A stretch of DNA of 64,000 nt from Bacillota bacterium (GCA_023398495.1 JAEWSG010000206.1:14574-78573); one strand, 5' to 3'; positions 1 through 8,534 are shown, numbered from the stretch's first letter. A program made the numbers and translations. Notes: generated by a model not told the origin, from the letters alone.

Positions 1-132
1 ATATTAACCCTTGCTGTAGCTTCTTGAGTAGCCATAAATCTACAAATTGGTCTGTGAGAAGAAGTAAGACTAAGTATTTTCTGTACCCGAGGTAGTTTAT
101 TTTACGGAATTTTTATGGAGGTGTAAAGAAAG

Positions 133-504
133 ATGGCACGTATTGCCGGAGTCGACTTACCCAGAGAAAAAAGGGTAGAAATTGGATTAACCTATATCTT
201 TGGAATTGGCAGAACAATGTCAAACAAGATACTGGAAAAGACTGGTGTTAGTCCTGATACAAGAGTCAGAGACCTGACCGATGATGAGATAAGCAAACTT
301 AGAGAATGTATTGATAAGGAATATAAAGTTGAAGGTGACTTAAGAAGAGAAGTGTCACTTAATATCAAAAGATTGATGGAAATTGGCTGTTACAGAGGCA
401 GAAGGCATAGGATGGGGCTGCCATGCAGAGGCCAGAGAACAAAAACAAATGCTAGGACAAGAAAAGGTCCAAAGAGAACCGTTGGAGCACAAAGAAAGAA
501 ATAG
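133..504 (+). CDS. rpsM: 30S ribosomal protein S13
   Basis: S13 sits in the head of the small ribosomal subunit and contacts the P-site tRNA and the large subunit. The 123-residue protein starts MARIAGVDLP and ends in the basic tail GPKRTVGAQRKK typical of the family; length is normal. A GGAGG at 117-121 lies 11 bases before the ATG. It is the first visible gene of the S13-S11-S4-RpoA-L17 group. The 132 bases before it contain no gene I can recognise; rpmJ, often just upstream in relatives, is not visible. Confidence 0.98.
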   Translation: MARIAGVDLPREKRVEIGLTYIFGIGRTMSNKILEKTGVSPDTRVRDLTDDEISKLRECIDKEYKVEGDLRREVSLNIKRLMEIGCYRGRRHRMGLPCRGQRTKTNARTRKGPKRTVGAQRKK

Positions 505-525
505 TTAAAGGAGGTTGGCGATTTA

Positions 526-933
526 ATGGCAACTAAAACATCAGGTGGTGGAAAAAGACCCACTAGAAAAAGAAAAGAGCGTAAAAATATTGAGCGTGGC
601 GCTGCACATATCCGCTCCACTTTTAATAATACAATAGTTACGTTAACCGATGTGTCAGGAAATGCACTTTCATGGTCAAGTGCAGGAAGTCTTGGCTTCA
701 GAGGATCAAAGAAAAGCACACCGTTTGCAGCTCAGATGGCTGCTGAAACTGCATCTAAAGGTGCTATGGAACATGGACTTAAATCGGTTGAAGTTTACGT
801 TAAAGGACCAGGTTCAGGAAGAGAAGCTGCAATCAGAGCATTACAAGCAGCAGGTCTTGAGGTAAGTCTTATAAAAGATGTTACTCCAATTCCTCATAAT
901 GGTTGCAGACCACCTAAAAGAAGAAGAGTGTAA
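526..933 (+). CDS. rpsK: 30S ribosomal protein S11
   Basis: S11 lies on the platform of the 30S subunit and helps shape the mRNA exit region together with S7 and S18. The 135 residues contain the family core (AHIRSTFNNTIVTLTD, then WSSAGSLGFRGSKKSTPFAA) and the C-terminal signature HNGCRPPKRRRV. The AGGAGG at 509-514 gives a clear ribosome binding site. The gene follows rpsM after 21 bases and is surely co-transcribed. Nothing is unusual in it. Confidence 0.98.
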   Translation: MATKTSGGGKRPTRKRKERKNIERGAAHIRSTFNNTIVTLTDVSGNALSWSSAGSLGFRGSKKSTPFAAQMAAETASKGAMEHGLKSVEVYVKGPGSGREAAIRALQAAGLEVSLIKDVTPIPHNGCRPPKRRRV

Positions 934-1021
934 AATATTACATTAATCTTGAATTAATATTATATATTATGTAGAAAAAAATGTTTTCTACAGATAATAC
1001 TCGTTGGAGGTGTAAAAATAA

Positions 1022-1648
1022 ATGGCAAGATATACCGATGCATCTTGTAGACTTTGCCGCAGGGAAGGTGAAAAGCTTTTCCTAAAAGGTGAAAGATGCT
1101 ATACAAATAAATGTTCGGTTTCCAGAAGGGGCTATGCTCCAGGACAACATGGACAGAGCAGGAAGAAGTTGTCGGAATATGGTATACAGCTTCGTGAAAA
1201 GCAAAAAGCAAGACGGTATTATGGAATTCTTGAAGGACAATTCAGAAAGTACTTTGATCTTGCGGTAAACAAAAAGGGAGTTACTGGTGAAAACCTTCTC
1301 CAACTTCTTGAACTAAGACTTGATAATGTAGTATACAGATTAGGGCTTGCTACATCAAGACCTGAGGCGAGACAGTTAGTAAGGCATGGTCATTTTACTG
1401 TAAATGGCAAGAAAGTAAATATACCATCATATCTGACGAAGTTGGGAGACGCTATAGCAGTAGTTGAAAAGAGCAAATCCTCTCCGAAGATTAAGGCAAT
1501 TGCAGATATCACATCAGGAAAAGCTATTCCAAAATGGCTTGAACTTGATGCTGAAAATCTAACAAGTAAAATAGTTGCGCTTCCATCAAGAGAAGACGTT
1601 GACTTACCTTTAAAAGAAAACCTTATAGTTGAGTTATATTCCAAGTAA
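1022..1648 (+). CDS. rpsD: 30S ribosomal protein S4
   Basis: S4 is a primary 16S rRNA binder that nucleates 30S assembly and in many bacteria feeds back on its own operon. The 208-residue protein has the N-terminal S4 domain with four cysteines at residues 9, 12, 26 and 31, the zinc-binding (C+) form, followed by the S4 RNA-binding fold (LELRLDNVVYRLGLATSRPEARQ region). GGAGG at 1006-1010 precedes the ATG by 11 bases, the same TGGAGGTGTAAA context as rpsM. The 194 bases to rpoA contain no gene; I see no certain promoter or leader fold there. Confidence 0.98.
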   Translation: MARYTDASCRLCRREGEKLFLKGERCYTNKCSVSRRGYAPGQHGQSRKKLSEYGIQLREKQKARRYYGILEGQFRKYFDLAVNKKGVTGENLLQLLELRLDNVVYRLGLATSRPEARQLVRHGHFTVNGKKVNIPSYLTKLGDAIAVVEKSKSSPKIKAIADITSGKAIPKWLELDAENLTSKIVALPSREDVDLPLKENLIVELYSK

Positions 1649-1845
1649 TAAAGACCGGAGCGGGAAATATATTAATAGTTATATTTTTACGTTCCATATA
1701 ATAAGTATTAAGTGTACTTGCTTGGTTCAGCAACTGAGGATTCTGAATTTAAGATGGAAGTTCAATATATGGTTTGTTTAGAGATAAAGAATATTGAATC
1801 AGTTGCCCTCAAAAAAATAAATTTGTTATAAAAGGAGGGTTTTTG

Positions 1846-2793
1846 ATGATAGAAATTGAAAAGCCTAGGATAGAATGTGTGATTTCGAGTGAAGATAACA
1901 CTTATGGCAAATTTGTAGTTGAGCCTTTAGAGCGTGGATATGGAATTACCCTCGGTAATTCATTAAGAAGAATTTTACTTTCATCTTTACCTGGAATAGC
2001 CGTAACTTCAATCAAAGTAGATGGTGTATTACATGAGTTCTCAACTATACCTGGTGTAGTTGAAGATGTAACAGAGATTATTCTTAATGTAAAAGGTTTG
2101 TCCTTGGATCTTCATGGAGATGGACCAAAAGTTGTGTATATTGATGCTGACGGTGAAGGAGTAGTAACTGCTGCAGATATAAAAGCGGATGCAGAAGTGG
2201 AAATCTTAAATCCTGATCACAAAATTGCAACTTTAAGCGGAGACCACAAGCTTTATATGGAGTTAACGCTCGATAGAGGACGTGGCTATGTTTCGGCAGA
2301 AAAGAATAAGCATCCTGGACAACCGATAGGTGTTATACCTGTTGACTCAATTTATACTCCGGTAACTAAAGTCAACTATAATGTTGAAAATACCCGTGTC
2401 GGTCAGGTTACAGACTATGACAAATTGACACTTGAGGTATGGACTAACGGAAGTATTAAAGCAGATGAGGCAATAAGTCTTGGTGCTAAGATAATGAGTG
2501 AACACTTAAACCTGTTCATTGATTTGTCTGACAATGCAAAGAATGCTGAAATCATGGTAGAGAAAGAAGAGACTAAAAAGGAAAAAGTTCTTGAAATGAC
2601 AATTGAAGAACTTGACTTGTCTGTTAGATCATATAACTGCTTGAAGAGAGCAGGTATCAATACTGTTGAAGATCTTACAAACAGGACTGAAGAAGATATG
2701 ATGAAAGTTCGTAATCTTGGAAGAAAGTCCTTAGAAGAAGTTTTCAACAAATTGAAAGCTTTGGGTTTGTCATTAGCCCCAAGTGAAGATTAA
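1846..2793 (+). CDS. rpoA: DNA-directed RNA polymerase alpha subunit
   Basis: The alpha subunit dimerises to start RNA polymerase assembly and its C-terminal domain contacts UP elements and activators. The 315-residue protein shows the N-terminal dimerisation domain (LGNSLRRILLSSLPG) and the C-terminal helix-hairpin-helix domain (ELDLSVRSYNCLKRAG, then RNLGRKSLEEV). An upstream TTG at 1843 is in frame, but the ATG at 1846 lies 7-8 bases after GGAGG at 1834-1838 and gives the usual MIEIEKP start, so I chose it. It sits between rpsD and rplQ as in other Firmicutes. Confidence 0.97.
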   Translation: MIEIEKPRIECVISSEDNTYGKFVVEPLERGYGITLGNSLRRILLSSLPGIAVTSIKVDGVLHEFSTIPGVVEDVTEIILNVKGLSLDLHGDGPKVVYIDADGEGVVTAADIKADAEVEILNPDHKIATLSGDHKLYMELTLDRGRGYVSAEKNKHPGQPIGVIPVDSIYTPVTKVNYNVENTRVGQVTDYDKLTLEVWTNGSIKADEAISLGAKIMSEHLNLFIDLSDNAKNAEIMVEKEETKKEKVLEMTIEELDLSVRSYNCLKRAGINTVEDLTNRTEEDMMKVRNLGRKSLEEVFNKLKALGLSLAPSED

Positions 2794-2948
2794 CCATATG
2801 TTCCGTAAGTCAGCTTGTATTTAATATATGGTGAATAGAACATATAAAGTGCACATTTGACATTATAAATTGTTTATTAAAATAATGTTGAAGGCACTGT
2901 GTGGAAAAAATTTTAGCCAACAAGATTTGGTGTAAAGGAGGTATAAGA

Positions 2949-3473
2949 ATGCCGGCACAAAGAAAATTAGGACGTGCTACAGACCAAAGAAAAGCTATGC
3001 TTAAAGGTCTGGTGTCGTCTCTCTTTGAGAATGGTAAAATTGAAACTACCGAGGCAAGAGCCAAGGAAGTTAAAAATATTGCTGAAAAGCTTATTGCGTT
3101 AGCTGTTAAGGAATGCGATAATACAACATCGAAGCAAGTCAAAGTCAGTGCTGTTAAGTTAGATCCAAAAGGTGAAAAAATAACTAACAAGGTTACATCC
3201 AGAAATGGAAAAACTTATTTCGTTAATGAGAGGGAAATCAAAACAGATATGAAAGCTGTTGATAATCCTTCAAGACTTAGTGCAAGAAGAAGAGCTATGA
3301 ATTGGTTCTATAAAATAAAAGACACTGAAGGTAAGACAATAAGTCTGACAAATAAGCTTTTCGACGAGATTGCTCCTAAATATAAGGACAAAAACGGTGG
3401 ATATACTAGAATTTATAAAGTAGGTCCAAGAAAAGGCGATGGAGCAGAAGTTGTAATACTAGAGTTTGTATAA
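2949..3473 (+). CDS. rplQ: 50S ribosomal protein L17, long form
   Basis: L17 lies near the peptide exit tunnel of the 50S subunit. The start is the ATG at 2949 after AAAGGAGG at 2935-2942, giving MPAQRKLGRATDQRK; an in-frame ATG at 2901 has no binding site and adds 16 non-family residues. The 174-residue product is much longer than the usual 110-130: the N-terminal core (to about residue 60) and the C-terminal core (KYKDKNGGYTRIYKVGPRKGDGA) flank an insertion of roughly 50 residues, about 60-115. Last gene of the transcription unit, closed by a terminator. Confidence 0.96.
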   Translation: MPAQRKLGRATDQRKAMLKGLVSSLFENGKIETTEARAKEVKNIAEKLIALAVKECDNTTSKQVKVSAVKLDPKGEKITNKVTSRNGKTYFVNEREIKTDMKAVDNPSRLSARRRAMNWFYKIKDTEGKTISLTNKLFDEIAPKYKDKNGGYTRIYKVGPRKGDGAEVVILEFV

Positions 3474-3487
3474 GCAAATGACTTTGA

Positions 3488-3524
3488 GGATTAGGTGGAT
3501 GTGTTTTCCACTCTAATCCTTTTT
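3488..3524 (+). terminator. Terminator after rplQ
   Basis: An imperfect inverted repeat (GGATTAGGTGGA against TCCACTCTAATCC, one bulged base) with a 7-8 base loop is followed by a T-run. It ends the ribosomal-protein/rpoA transcription unit. Confidence 0.85.
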
Positions 3525-3569
3525 AGTTTATGGATAAATAAGTATGAGTACATAAACAATGCCAGAGAA

Positions 3570-3677
3570 CTAATGCCTCGTAACAGAATTAATTTCTAGA
3601 GTATACGAGGCACAAACAGATGAAGTCCAATTTTAACATTATGAAAAATTAGAAATTTGTAATGTTAAAAAGCACTA
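3570..3677. repeat. Repeat family A, copy 1 (double hairpin)
   Basis: A 108-base element between CTAATGC and GCACTA ends. It holds two hairpins: TGCCTCGTA against TACGAGGCA, and TTTTAACATTA against TAATGTTAAAA. The core TTTCTAGAGT followed by GGCACAAACA is shared with the copy at 12061. Its right end matches the fragment at 51773 over about 26 bases. The right end runs past an in-frame ATG at 3662, which argues that this ATG is not the true start of ecfA1. Confidence 0.75.
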
Positions 3678-3688
3678 AGAAGCGGGTA

Positions 3689-4543
3689 ATGAATATGAAC
3701 AGTCATAATATAGGATTTGAGAACGTAGAATATAAATATACAAATCATGACAAAATTGAAAATCTACCAGCTGTATCAGGCTTGAGCATAGAAGTTGAAC
3801 AGGGACAGTTTGTTGTTGTTGTCGGACCAAACGGCTCGGGTAAGTCAACTTTTGCAAGGCTGATTAATGGATTAATTTTTCCAACTGCTGGTGCTGTTTA
3901 CATTGGTAGCTTTAATACAGCAGACGAAGAGTATATATGGAATATAAGGCAATTAGTAGGAATGGTGTTTCAGAACCCTGATAATCAACTGGTTGCTACA
4001 TCGGTGGAAGAAGATGTTGCTTTTGGACCCGAAAATATTGGACTACCATCTGCTAAGATAAGACTAAGGGTTGAAGCAGCATTAAAAGCAGTAGGTATGT
4101 CTGAGTATAAAAAATCTCCTCCTCACAAACTTTCAGGTGGTCAGAAACAGAGGATAGCTATTGCCGGAATACTTGCAATGAAACCAAAGTGCATTATACT
4201 TGATGAAGCAACTTCAATGCTTGATCCTGCAGGAAGAAGAGAAGTTCTGGAAGTTTTGAAAAAAATGAATATTGAAGAAAAGATAACGGTTATACATATT
4301 ACTCATCATATGAATGAGGCAGAATACGGCAATAGAGTAATAGTTATTGATAAAGGCAGAGTTGTTAAAGATGGTACTCCTAATGAGGTTTTTTCAAATG
4401 TCGACGAGATAAAACACCTTGGCCTTGATGTGCCTCCAGTCACCGAACTTTTATATATGTTAAATAAGGAAGGATTTGATTTGCCGCTAAATATTATTGA
4501 GGTAGACAAGGCAGCAGAGAAAATCATAGGATTAATGAAGTAA
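3689..4543 (+). CDS. ecfA1: Energy-coupling factor transporter ATPase A1
   Basis: One of the two ATPases of the group II ECF transporter, which powers vitamin and metal uptake by shared use of different S subunits. Seen: Walker A GPNGSGKS at about 46-53, Q-loop FQNPDNQ, signature LSGGQKQR and Walker B CIILDEATSML. Start: the ATG at 3662 lies in repeat A and has no binding site, so the gene begins at 3689 or 3695; GGG at 3684-3686 fits 3695 better. No S subunit is encoded nearby. ecfA2 is separated from it by a reverse-strand methyltransferase, unlike the usual adjacency. Confidence 0.94.
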   Translation: MNMNSHNIGFENVEYKYTNHDKIENLPAVSGLSIEVEQGQFVVVVGPNGSGKSTFARLINGLIFPTAGAVYIGSFNTADEEYIWNIRQLVGMVFQNPDNQLVATSVEEDVAFGPENIGLPSAKIRLRVEAALKAVGMSEYKKSPPHKLSGGQKQRIAIAGILAMKPKCIILDEATSMLDPAGRREVLEVLKKMNIEEKITVIHITHHMNEAEYGNRVIVIDKGRVVKDGTPNEVFSNVDEIKHLGLDVPPVTELLYMLNKEGFDLPLNIIEVDKAAEKIIGLMK

Positions 4544-4554
4544 GGTACGACTAA

Positions 4555-4612
4555 AATATAAGTTCTTACTCTGGATAACAAAAAAACTTGATTTAATAAT
4601 GTTTACAAAAAT
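4555..4612. repeat. Repeat family C, copy 1
   Basis: About 58 bases resembling the segments at 42410 and 46521. Shared features in order: ATATAAGTT, TCTGGATAAC, AAAACTTG, ATAATGTTT. It abuts a family B copy at 4615, forming a composite repeat block right after ecfA1. Confidence 0.7.
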
Positions 4613-4614
4613 AC

Positions 4615-4668
4615 AATATCACGAAAATCAAATTATCCAATGTATAATCATTTTCGTGATTTATATAG
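4615..4668. repeat. Repeat family B, half copy
   Basis: A 53-54-base segment nearly identical, and in the same orientation, to 5413-5466 (two or three differences). It contains the inverted pair ATCACGAAAATC / GATTTTCGTGAT-like arms (ATTTTCGTGAT on the right). With the copy at 5360 it brackets the methyltransferase gene as a direct repeat. Confidence 0.8.
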
Positions 4669-4721
4669 CAACACTATTTTACACAGGTGGAATAACTTTC
4701 AGATAGTTCACAGCTAATAAA

Positions 4722-5324
4722 TTACGCGGGTCTGTTTGAAATAATGCTCTTTAGTATCCAATAGCCGGCGTCTTTGTTGATTACTTCGCAGTTCCCATAT
4801 ATGGATTCAAGTTTGTCAAAAGCAGATTTGGCACCTTGTTTTTTCTGGATAACCAGATATATTGCTCCATTAGTGTTTAAGTAGTTTATACTTTGCTCAA
4901 AGAGCGGATATATAACTTTTTTACCGGTCCTTATTGGAGGGTTACTCACAATAACATCGAAAGGTCCTGTTACATTTGTGAAGCCATCACTTTGCAGTAC
5001 CTGTGCATTAGTGGTGGAATTGAGCTTTATGTTTCGGTTTGTAAGGTCTACAGCTCTTTCATTGATATCAATCATAGTTACCTTAGTTGACGGAAATAAA
5101 TTGGCTAAGGATATACCAATTGCTCCATAACCGCAACCAATATCGAGTATTTCCCCGCTAATTTGAGAAATAGAATTAATAAGGAGATCACTTCCGAAAT
5201 CTACTCGCTTTTTTGAAAATACTCCCGCATCAGTTATGAATTCAAGTTCAATATCTTTAAACTTGTAGCTTATTTTATTTTCATCGTGTGACGCACTTGG
5301 TGTTTGTGAGTAATAGTGTTCCAT
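4722..5324 (-). CDS. RsmC/YbxB-like class I methyltransferase
   Basis: A 200-residue S-adenosylmethionine-dependent methyltransferase. Motif I is ILDIGCGYGAIGI (about residues 59-71), and the catalytic-type motif is SNPPIRTGK, which matches the RsmC/YbxB group that makes N2-methylguanine in 16S rRNA. The start follows GGAGG with normal spacing. It is transcribed against its neighbours and lies between ecfA1 and ecfA2, which are adjacent in most Firmicutes, with near-identical family B repeats on both sides. The rRNA substrate is inferred from the family. Confidence 0.88.
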   Translation of the reverse strand: MEHYYSQTPSASHDENKISYKFKDIELEFITDAGVFSKKRVDFGSDLLINSISQISGEILDIGCGYGAIGISLANLFPSTKVTMIDINERAVDLTNRNIKLNSTTNAQVLQSDGFTNVTGPFDVIVSNPPIRTGKKVIYPLFEQSINYLNTNGAIYLVIQKKQGAKSAFDKLESIYGNCEVINKDAGYWILKSIISNRPA

Positions 5325-5359
5325 AAGTTATTCCTCCGACCATAAAAGTAGTCAATTTT

Positions 5360-5466
5360 ATATATATTGAACGCGATAAAGATTCTACATCGCGCTTCAA
5401 TTTCCTTATTATAATATCACGAAAATCAAATTTTCCGATGTATAATCATTTTCGTGATTTATATAG
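5360..5466. repeat. Repeat family B, full copy
   Basis: About 107 bases in two parts: an arm with TTGAACGCGATAAAG and CATCGCGCTTCAA, then the ATCACGAAAATC hairpin arm. The reverse complement of the whole unit matches 7442-7538; the second arm matches 4615-4668. The surrounding 5325-5671 gap of about 350 bases has no gene; apart from this repeat only AT-rich DNA is seen. Confidence 0.8.
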
Positions 5467-5671
5467 CTTACTCTTCGATAAGATTATAGCATAATATAGT
5501 GCCTAAATTAAATGGTGTTTACAATTATTAATAACCTTTTTTGACAAATGGTATTCAGACTTGAAGTAGTGAGCTAAAAAGTGTATAAATATTATTGTGT
5601 GTTGCAAGTATAAACTGACTTAAAGAGGATGACAGTATTAAAAATATAGGATAGAATTAAGCGGAGGCAAA

Positions 5672-6517
5672 ATGTCAGTAAAAGTAGAAAACCTTTCATA
5701 TACTTATATGAAGGGGACACCCTTTGAAAAAAAAGCACTTGATAATATAAATATTGATATTTCTGATGGTGAGTTTTTGGGTATTATAGGTCATACCGGC
5801 TCTGGCAAGTCGACACTTGTCCAACACCTGAACGGACTTTTGAAGCCAACAGAAGGCAGAATATATTTAAATGATGTTGATATATCCGATAAAAACACAA
5901 AAGAGCTTAGAAATCAAGTTGGAATAGTATTTCAGTATCCTGAACATCAACTATTCGAAGAAACGGTTTTTAAGGACGTGGCCTTTGGCTTAGAGAAAAG
6001 AGGACTTTCAAAGGCGGAAATTGAAGTAAAAGTTTATAAGGCTATACAAACTGTGGGACTTACCGATAAAATTTCCATGAAATCTCCCTTTGAGTTATCG
6101 GGAGGTCAAAAAAGAAAGGTTGCCATTGCAGGCGTATTAGTTCTTAAACCTAAAATACTTGTACTTGATGAGCCAACAGCCGGACTTGATCCAAGAGGCA
6201 GAGATGATATTTACCAGCTGATTACCAATTTGCAGAAGAATTCAGGAATTACTGTAATACTTGTATCACATAGTATGGAGGATGTAGCGAGACTTGTAAA
6301 CAGAGTGATAGTTATGAATATGGGCACGGTAGAAATGGATGGAGTTCCTTCAGAAATTTTTCAATATTCGCAGAGACTTGAGCAAATAGGTTTATCGGTA
6401 CCTCAGATAACACATTTGATGAAAAAGATTAAAGGTTATTTTCCTGATATTAATGAGAATATTTATACCGTTGATCAGGCAAAAGATGAAATTATGAAGT
6501 ATTTAAGGAAGCAATAA
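5672..6517 (+). CDS. ecfA2: Energy-coupling factor transporter ATPase A2
   Basis: Second ATPase of the ECF module; forms the EcfA1-EcfA2-EcfT core. The 281 residues show Walker A GHTGSGKS at 40-47, Q-loop FQYPEHQ, signature LSGGQKRK and Walker B LVLDEPTAGLDP, and the C-terminal extension typical of EcfA2. A GCGGAGG precedes the ATG. ecfT follows after 12 bases, so the two are co-transcribed. Confidence 0.95.
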   Translation: MSVKVENLSYTYMKGTPFEKKALDNINIDISDGEFLGIIGHTGSGKSTLVQHLNGLLKPTEGRIYLNDVDISDKNTKELRNQVGIVFQYPEHQLFEETVFKDVAFGLEKRGLSKAEIEVKVYKAIQTVGLTDKISMKSPFELSGGQKRKVAIAGVLVLKPKILVLDEPTAGLDPRGRDDIYQLITNLQKNSGITVILVSHSMEDVARLVNRVIVMNMGTVEMDGVPSEIFQYSQRLEQIGLSVPQITHLMKKIKGYFPDINENIYTVDQAKDEIMKYLRKQ

Positions 6518-6529
6518 GGTGGCAAAACA

Positions 6530-7324
6530 ATGATTAAAGATATAACATTGGGCCAGTACTTCCCAGGAGAATCCATTATTCATAGGACAGATCCGAGAGT
6601 TAAAATTGTATTGGCAATAGTTTTAATGGTTACAATTCTGACAATTGAATCTTATGCAGCTTTTTTGCTTTTTGCTGGTTTTAGTTTTGCAGCTGTTGGT
6701 CTGTCGAAAATACCGGTCAAGTATGCTTTGAAAGGGTTAAAACCTTTGTTGTTTATAGTTGCTTTTGCTGCTGTAATAAACATCTTTTTTACTCCAGGTA
6801 CACCAATTTTTAAGTTCAAATATATTAGTATAACGGCTGAGGGGCTGGATCTGGCAGCAAAGATGGTATTAAGGTTGTCTCTCCTTGTCATAAGTACCTC
6901 CTTGATGACCTTGACGACAACACCAATAGCTCTTACCGACGGAATAGAGAGACTTTTTGAACCTTTAAAACGAGTAAAAATTCCGGTGCATGAATTTGCA
7001 ATGATGATGACAATTGCACTCAGGTTTATACCTACCTTGCTGGAGGAAACAGACAAGATTATGAAAGCTCAGGCTTCAAGGGGAGCTGACTTTGATTCGG
7101 GAAATATGATACAGAGAGCGAAAAGCTTTATCCCCATACTGGTACCACTTTTTATAAGTGCCTTCAGGAGAGCTGACGAGTTGGCAGATGCAATGAACGC
7201 AAGGTGCTACAGGGGGGGAGTCGGAAGAACCAGGATGAATGAATTAAGTTTTTCAAAAAGTGATGTATTGGTCTCTTCAGTGGTCCTGATATTTGAATTA
7301 CTTATAATTATTCTTCATCTGTAG
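6530..7324 (+). CDS. ecfT: Energy-coupling factor transporter transmembrane protein
   Basis: EcfT is the membrane scaffold that couples the two ATPases to exchangeable substrate-binding S subunits. The 264-residue protein has several hydrophobic segments (about 28-62, 70-87, 107-125, 240-260) and the coupling helix motif with conserved AQASRGADFDSG near residue 180 plus DAMNARCYRGG near 222. It lies 12 bases after ecfA2. In relatives truA follows directly; here a ROK kinase gene intervenes. Confidence 0.95.
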   Translation: MIKDITLGQYFPGESIIHRTDPRVKIVLAIVLMVTILTIESYAAFLLFAGFSFAAVGLSKIPVKYALKGLKPLLFIVAFAAVINIFFTPGTPIFKFKYISITAEGLDLAAKMVLRLSLLVISTSLMTLTTTPIALTDGIERLFEPLKRVKIPVHEFAMMMTIALRFIPTLLEETDKIMKAQASRGADFDSGNMIQRAKSFIPILVPLFISAFRRADELADAMNARCYRGGVGRTRMNELSFSKSDVLVSSVVLIFELLIIILHL

Positions 7325-7441
7325 AATACTGGAATTTTCACTTAAATAATGTGCACTCCAGCTTCCGTTGCGGTATGTACAAGACACAAATTTGCCTGTA
7401 TAATTGTCTATGTACTTAAAAATAGATGAAGGTTAAAAACA

Positions 7442-7538
7442 ATATAAATCGTGAAAATGATTTTACAAAATTAATTTTTAGGATAATAAATCAAGGGAAT
7501 TTGAAGCACGATGTTAAATTTTTATCGCGTTCAATATA
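7442..7538. repeat. Repeat family B, inverted copy
   Basis: About 97 bases matching the reverse complement of 5360-5466 in order: ATATAAATC, CGTGAAAATGATT, GAATTTGAAGC, CGATGT, TTTATCGCGTTCAATATA. It fills most of the ecfT to ROK kinase gap and stops about 30 bases before the kinase start. A short piece at about 7358-7378 (CAGCTTCCGTTGCGG) resembles one arm of family D. Confidence 0.75.
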
Positions 7539-7569
7539 ATAATTAATAAAAATCTAAGGGAGGATAGTT

Positions 7570-8517
7570 ATGTATTACGTAGGGATTGATTTAGGTGGAA
7601 CAAATATTGCGGCCGGTCTGGTAAATGAAGAAGGAAAAATAGTTTATCAGGAGAGCATTCCAACCTACAGGGAGAGGCATTATACTGAGATTGTAAAGGA
7701 TATGGCTGATCTGACTTTGCGAGTAATTAAAGGAGCAGGAGTAAGTATAGATGAAGTGAAAAATATCGGAATAGGAAGCCCCGGTACTCCAAACTGTGAT
7801 GAGGGTATACTTGTTTTCAGCGGAAACCTCAACTTCAGGAATGTTCCATTAAGGGCAGAAATGCAAAAGTACATCAATCTGCCTGTTTTGTTGGATAATG
7901 ATGCAAACTGTGCTGCACTTGCGGAAGGTGTTGCAGGAAGTGCAAAGGGGGCAAAGCATTCTGTTACCATTACACTCGGAACAGGAATTGGTGGAGGAGT
8001 AATAATAGACGGTAAAATTTACAGCGGGTTTAACTTTGCAGGATCTGAACTAGGACATTCAGTCATAATTTGTGATGGTGAGCAATGTACTTGTGGAAGA
8101 AGAGGATGTTGGGAAACATATGCATCAGCTACTGCTTTAATCAGGCAAACAAAAAAGGCGGCTGAAGAGAATCCTCAATCTTTAATCAATAAACTTATTG
8201 ATGGAGATTATTCCAGAATCGACGCAAAGACAGCTTTTGATGCGGCAAAACAAGGTGATGAAGTTGGAGATAAAGTTGTCAAACAGTATATAAAATATAT
8301 AGCTGAAGGTCTTATAAATGTTATAAATACCTTTATGCCGGAAGTAGTTGTAATTGGAGGCGGAATATGCAAAGAGGGTGAATATCTTCTTAAACCATTG
8401 AGAGAAATGGTCAGTGCCGGCGTTTTCAGCAGGGAGGAAATACCACAAACACAGATAAAAACTGCATTGATGGGAAATGATGCAGGAGTTATTGGAGCAG
8501 CCATGTTAGGTAAATAA
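7570..8517 (+). CDS. ROK-family sugar kinase, probable glucokinase
   Basis: A 315-residue kinase of the ROK family, likely phosphorylating glucose in the cytoplasm. Seen: N-terminal phosphate-binding loop DLGGTNIAAGL, the ROK substrate/catalytic region (LDNDANCAALAEG and TLGTGIGGGVI), and the zinc-binding CTCGRRGCWE near residues 178-187. No helix-turn-helix precedes it, so it is an enzyme, not an NagC-type repressor. AAGGGAGG precedes the ATG. It is inserted between ecfT and truA; substrate is inferred. Confidence 0.93.
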   Translation: MYYVGIDLGGTNIAAGLVNEEGKIVYQESIPTYRERHYTEIVKDMADLTLRVIKGAGVSIDEVKNIGIGSPGTPNCDEGILVFSGNLNFRNVPLRAEMQKYINLPVLLDNDANCAALAEGVAGSAKGAKHSVTITLGTGIGGGVIIDGKIYSGFNFAGSELGHSVIICDGEQCTCGRRGCWETYASATALIRQTKKAAEENPQSLINKLIDGDYSRIDAKTAFDAAKQGDEVGDKVVKQYIKYIAEGLINVINTFMPEVVVIGGGICKEGEYLLKPLREMVSAGVFSREEIPQTQIKTALMGNDAGVIGAAMLGK

Positions 8518-8534
8518 GGGATAGTGTAAAGAAA

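Noticed and set aside
390..719. Long reverse-strand frame opposite rpsM/rpsK
   Set aside because: Lies entirely over two certain ribosomal-protein genes and resembles no protein; a shadow frame. Similar frames opposite other genes were dropped for the same reason.
3570..3677. CRISPR array formed by the short repeats
   Set aside because: Copies are single, scattered over the window, variable and palindromic; there are no regular spacers and no cas genes.
3662..3688. ATG 3662 as start of ecfA1
   Set aside because: It lies in the right end of repeat A and has no Shine-Dalgarno sequence; the added residues are encoded by the repeat.
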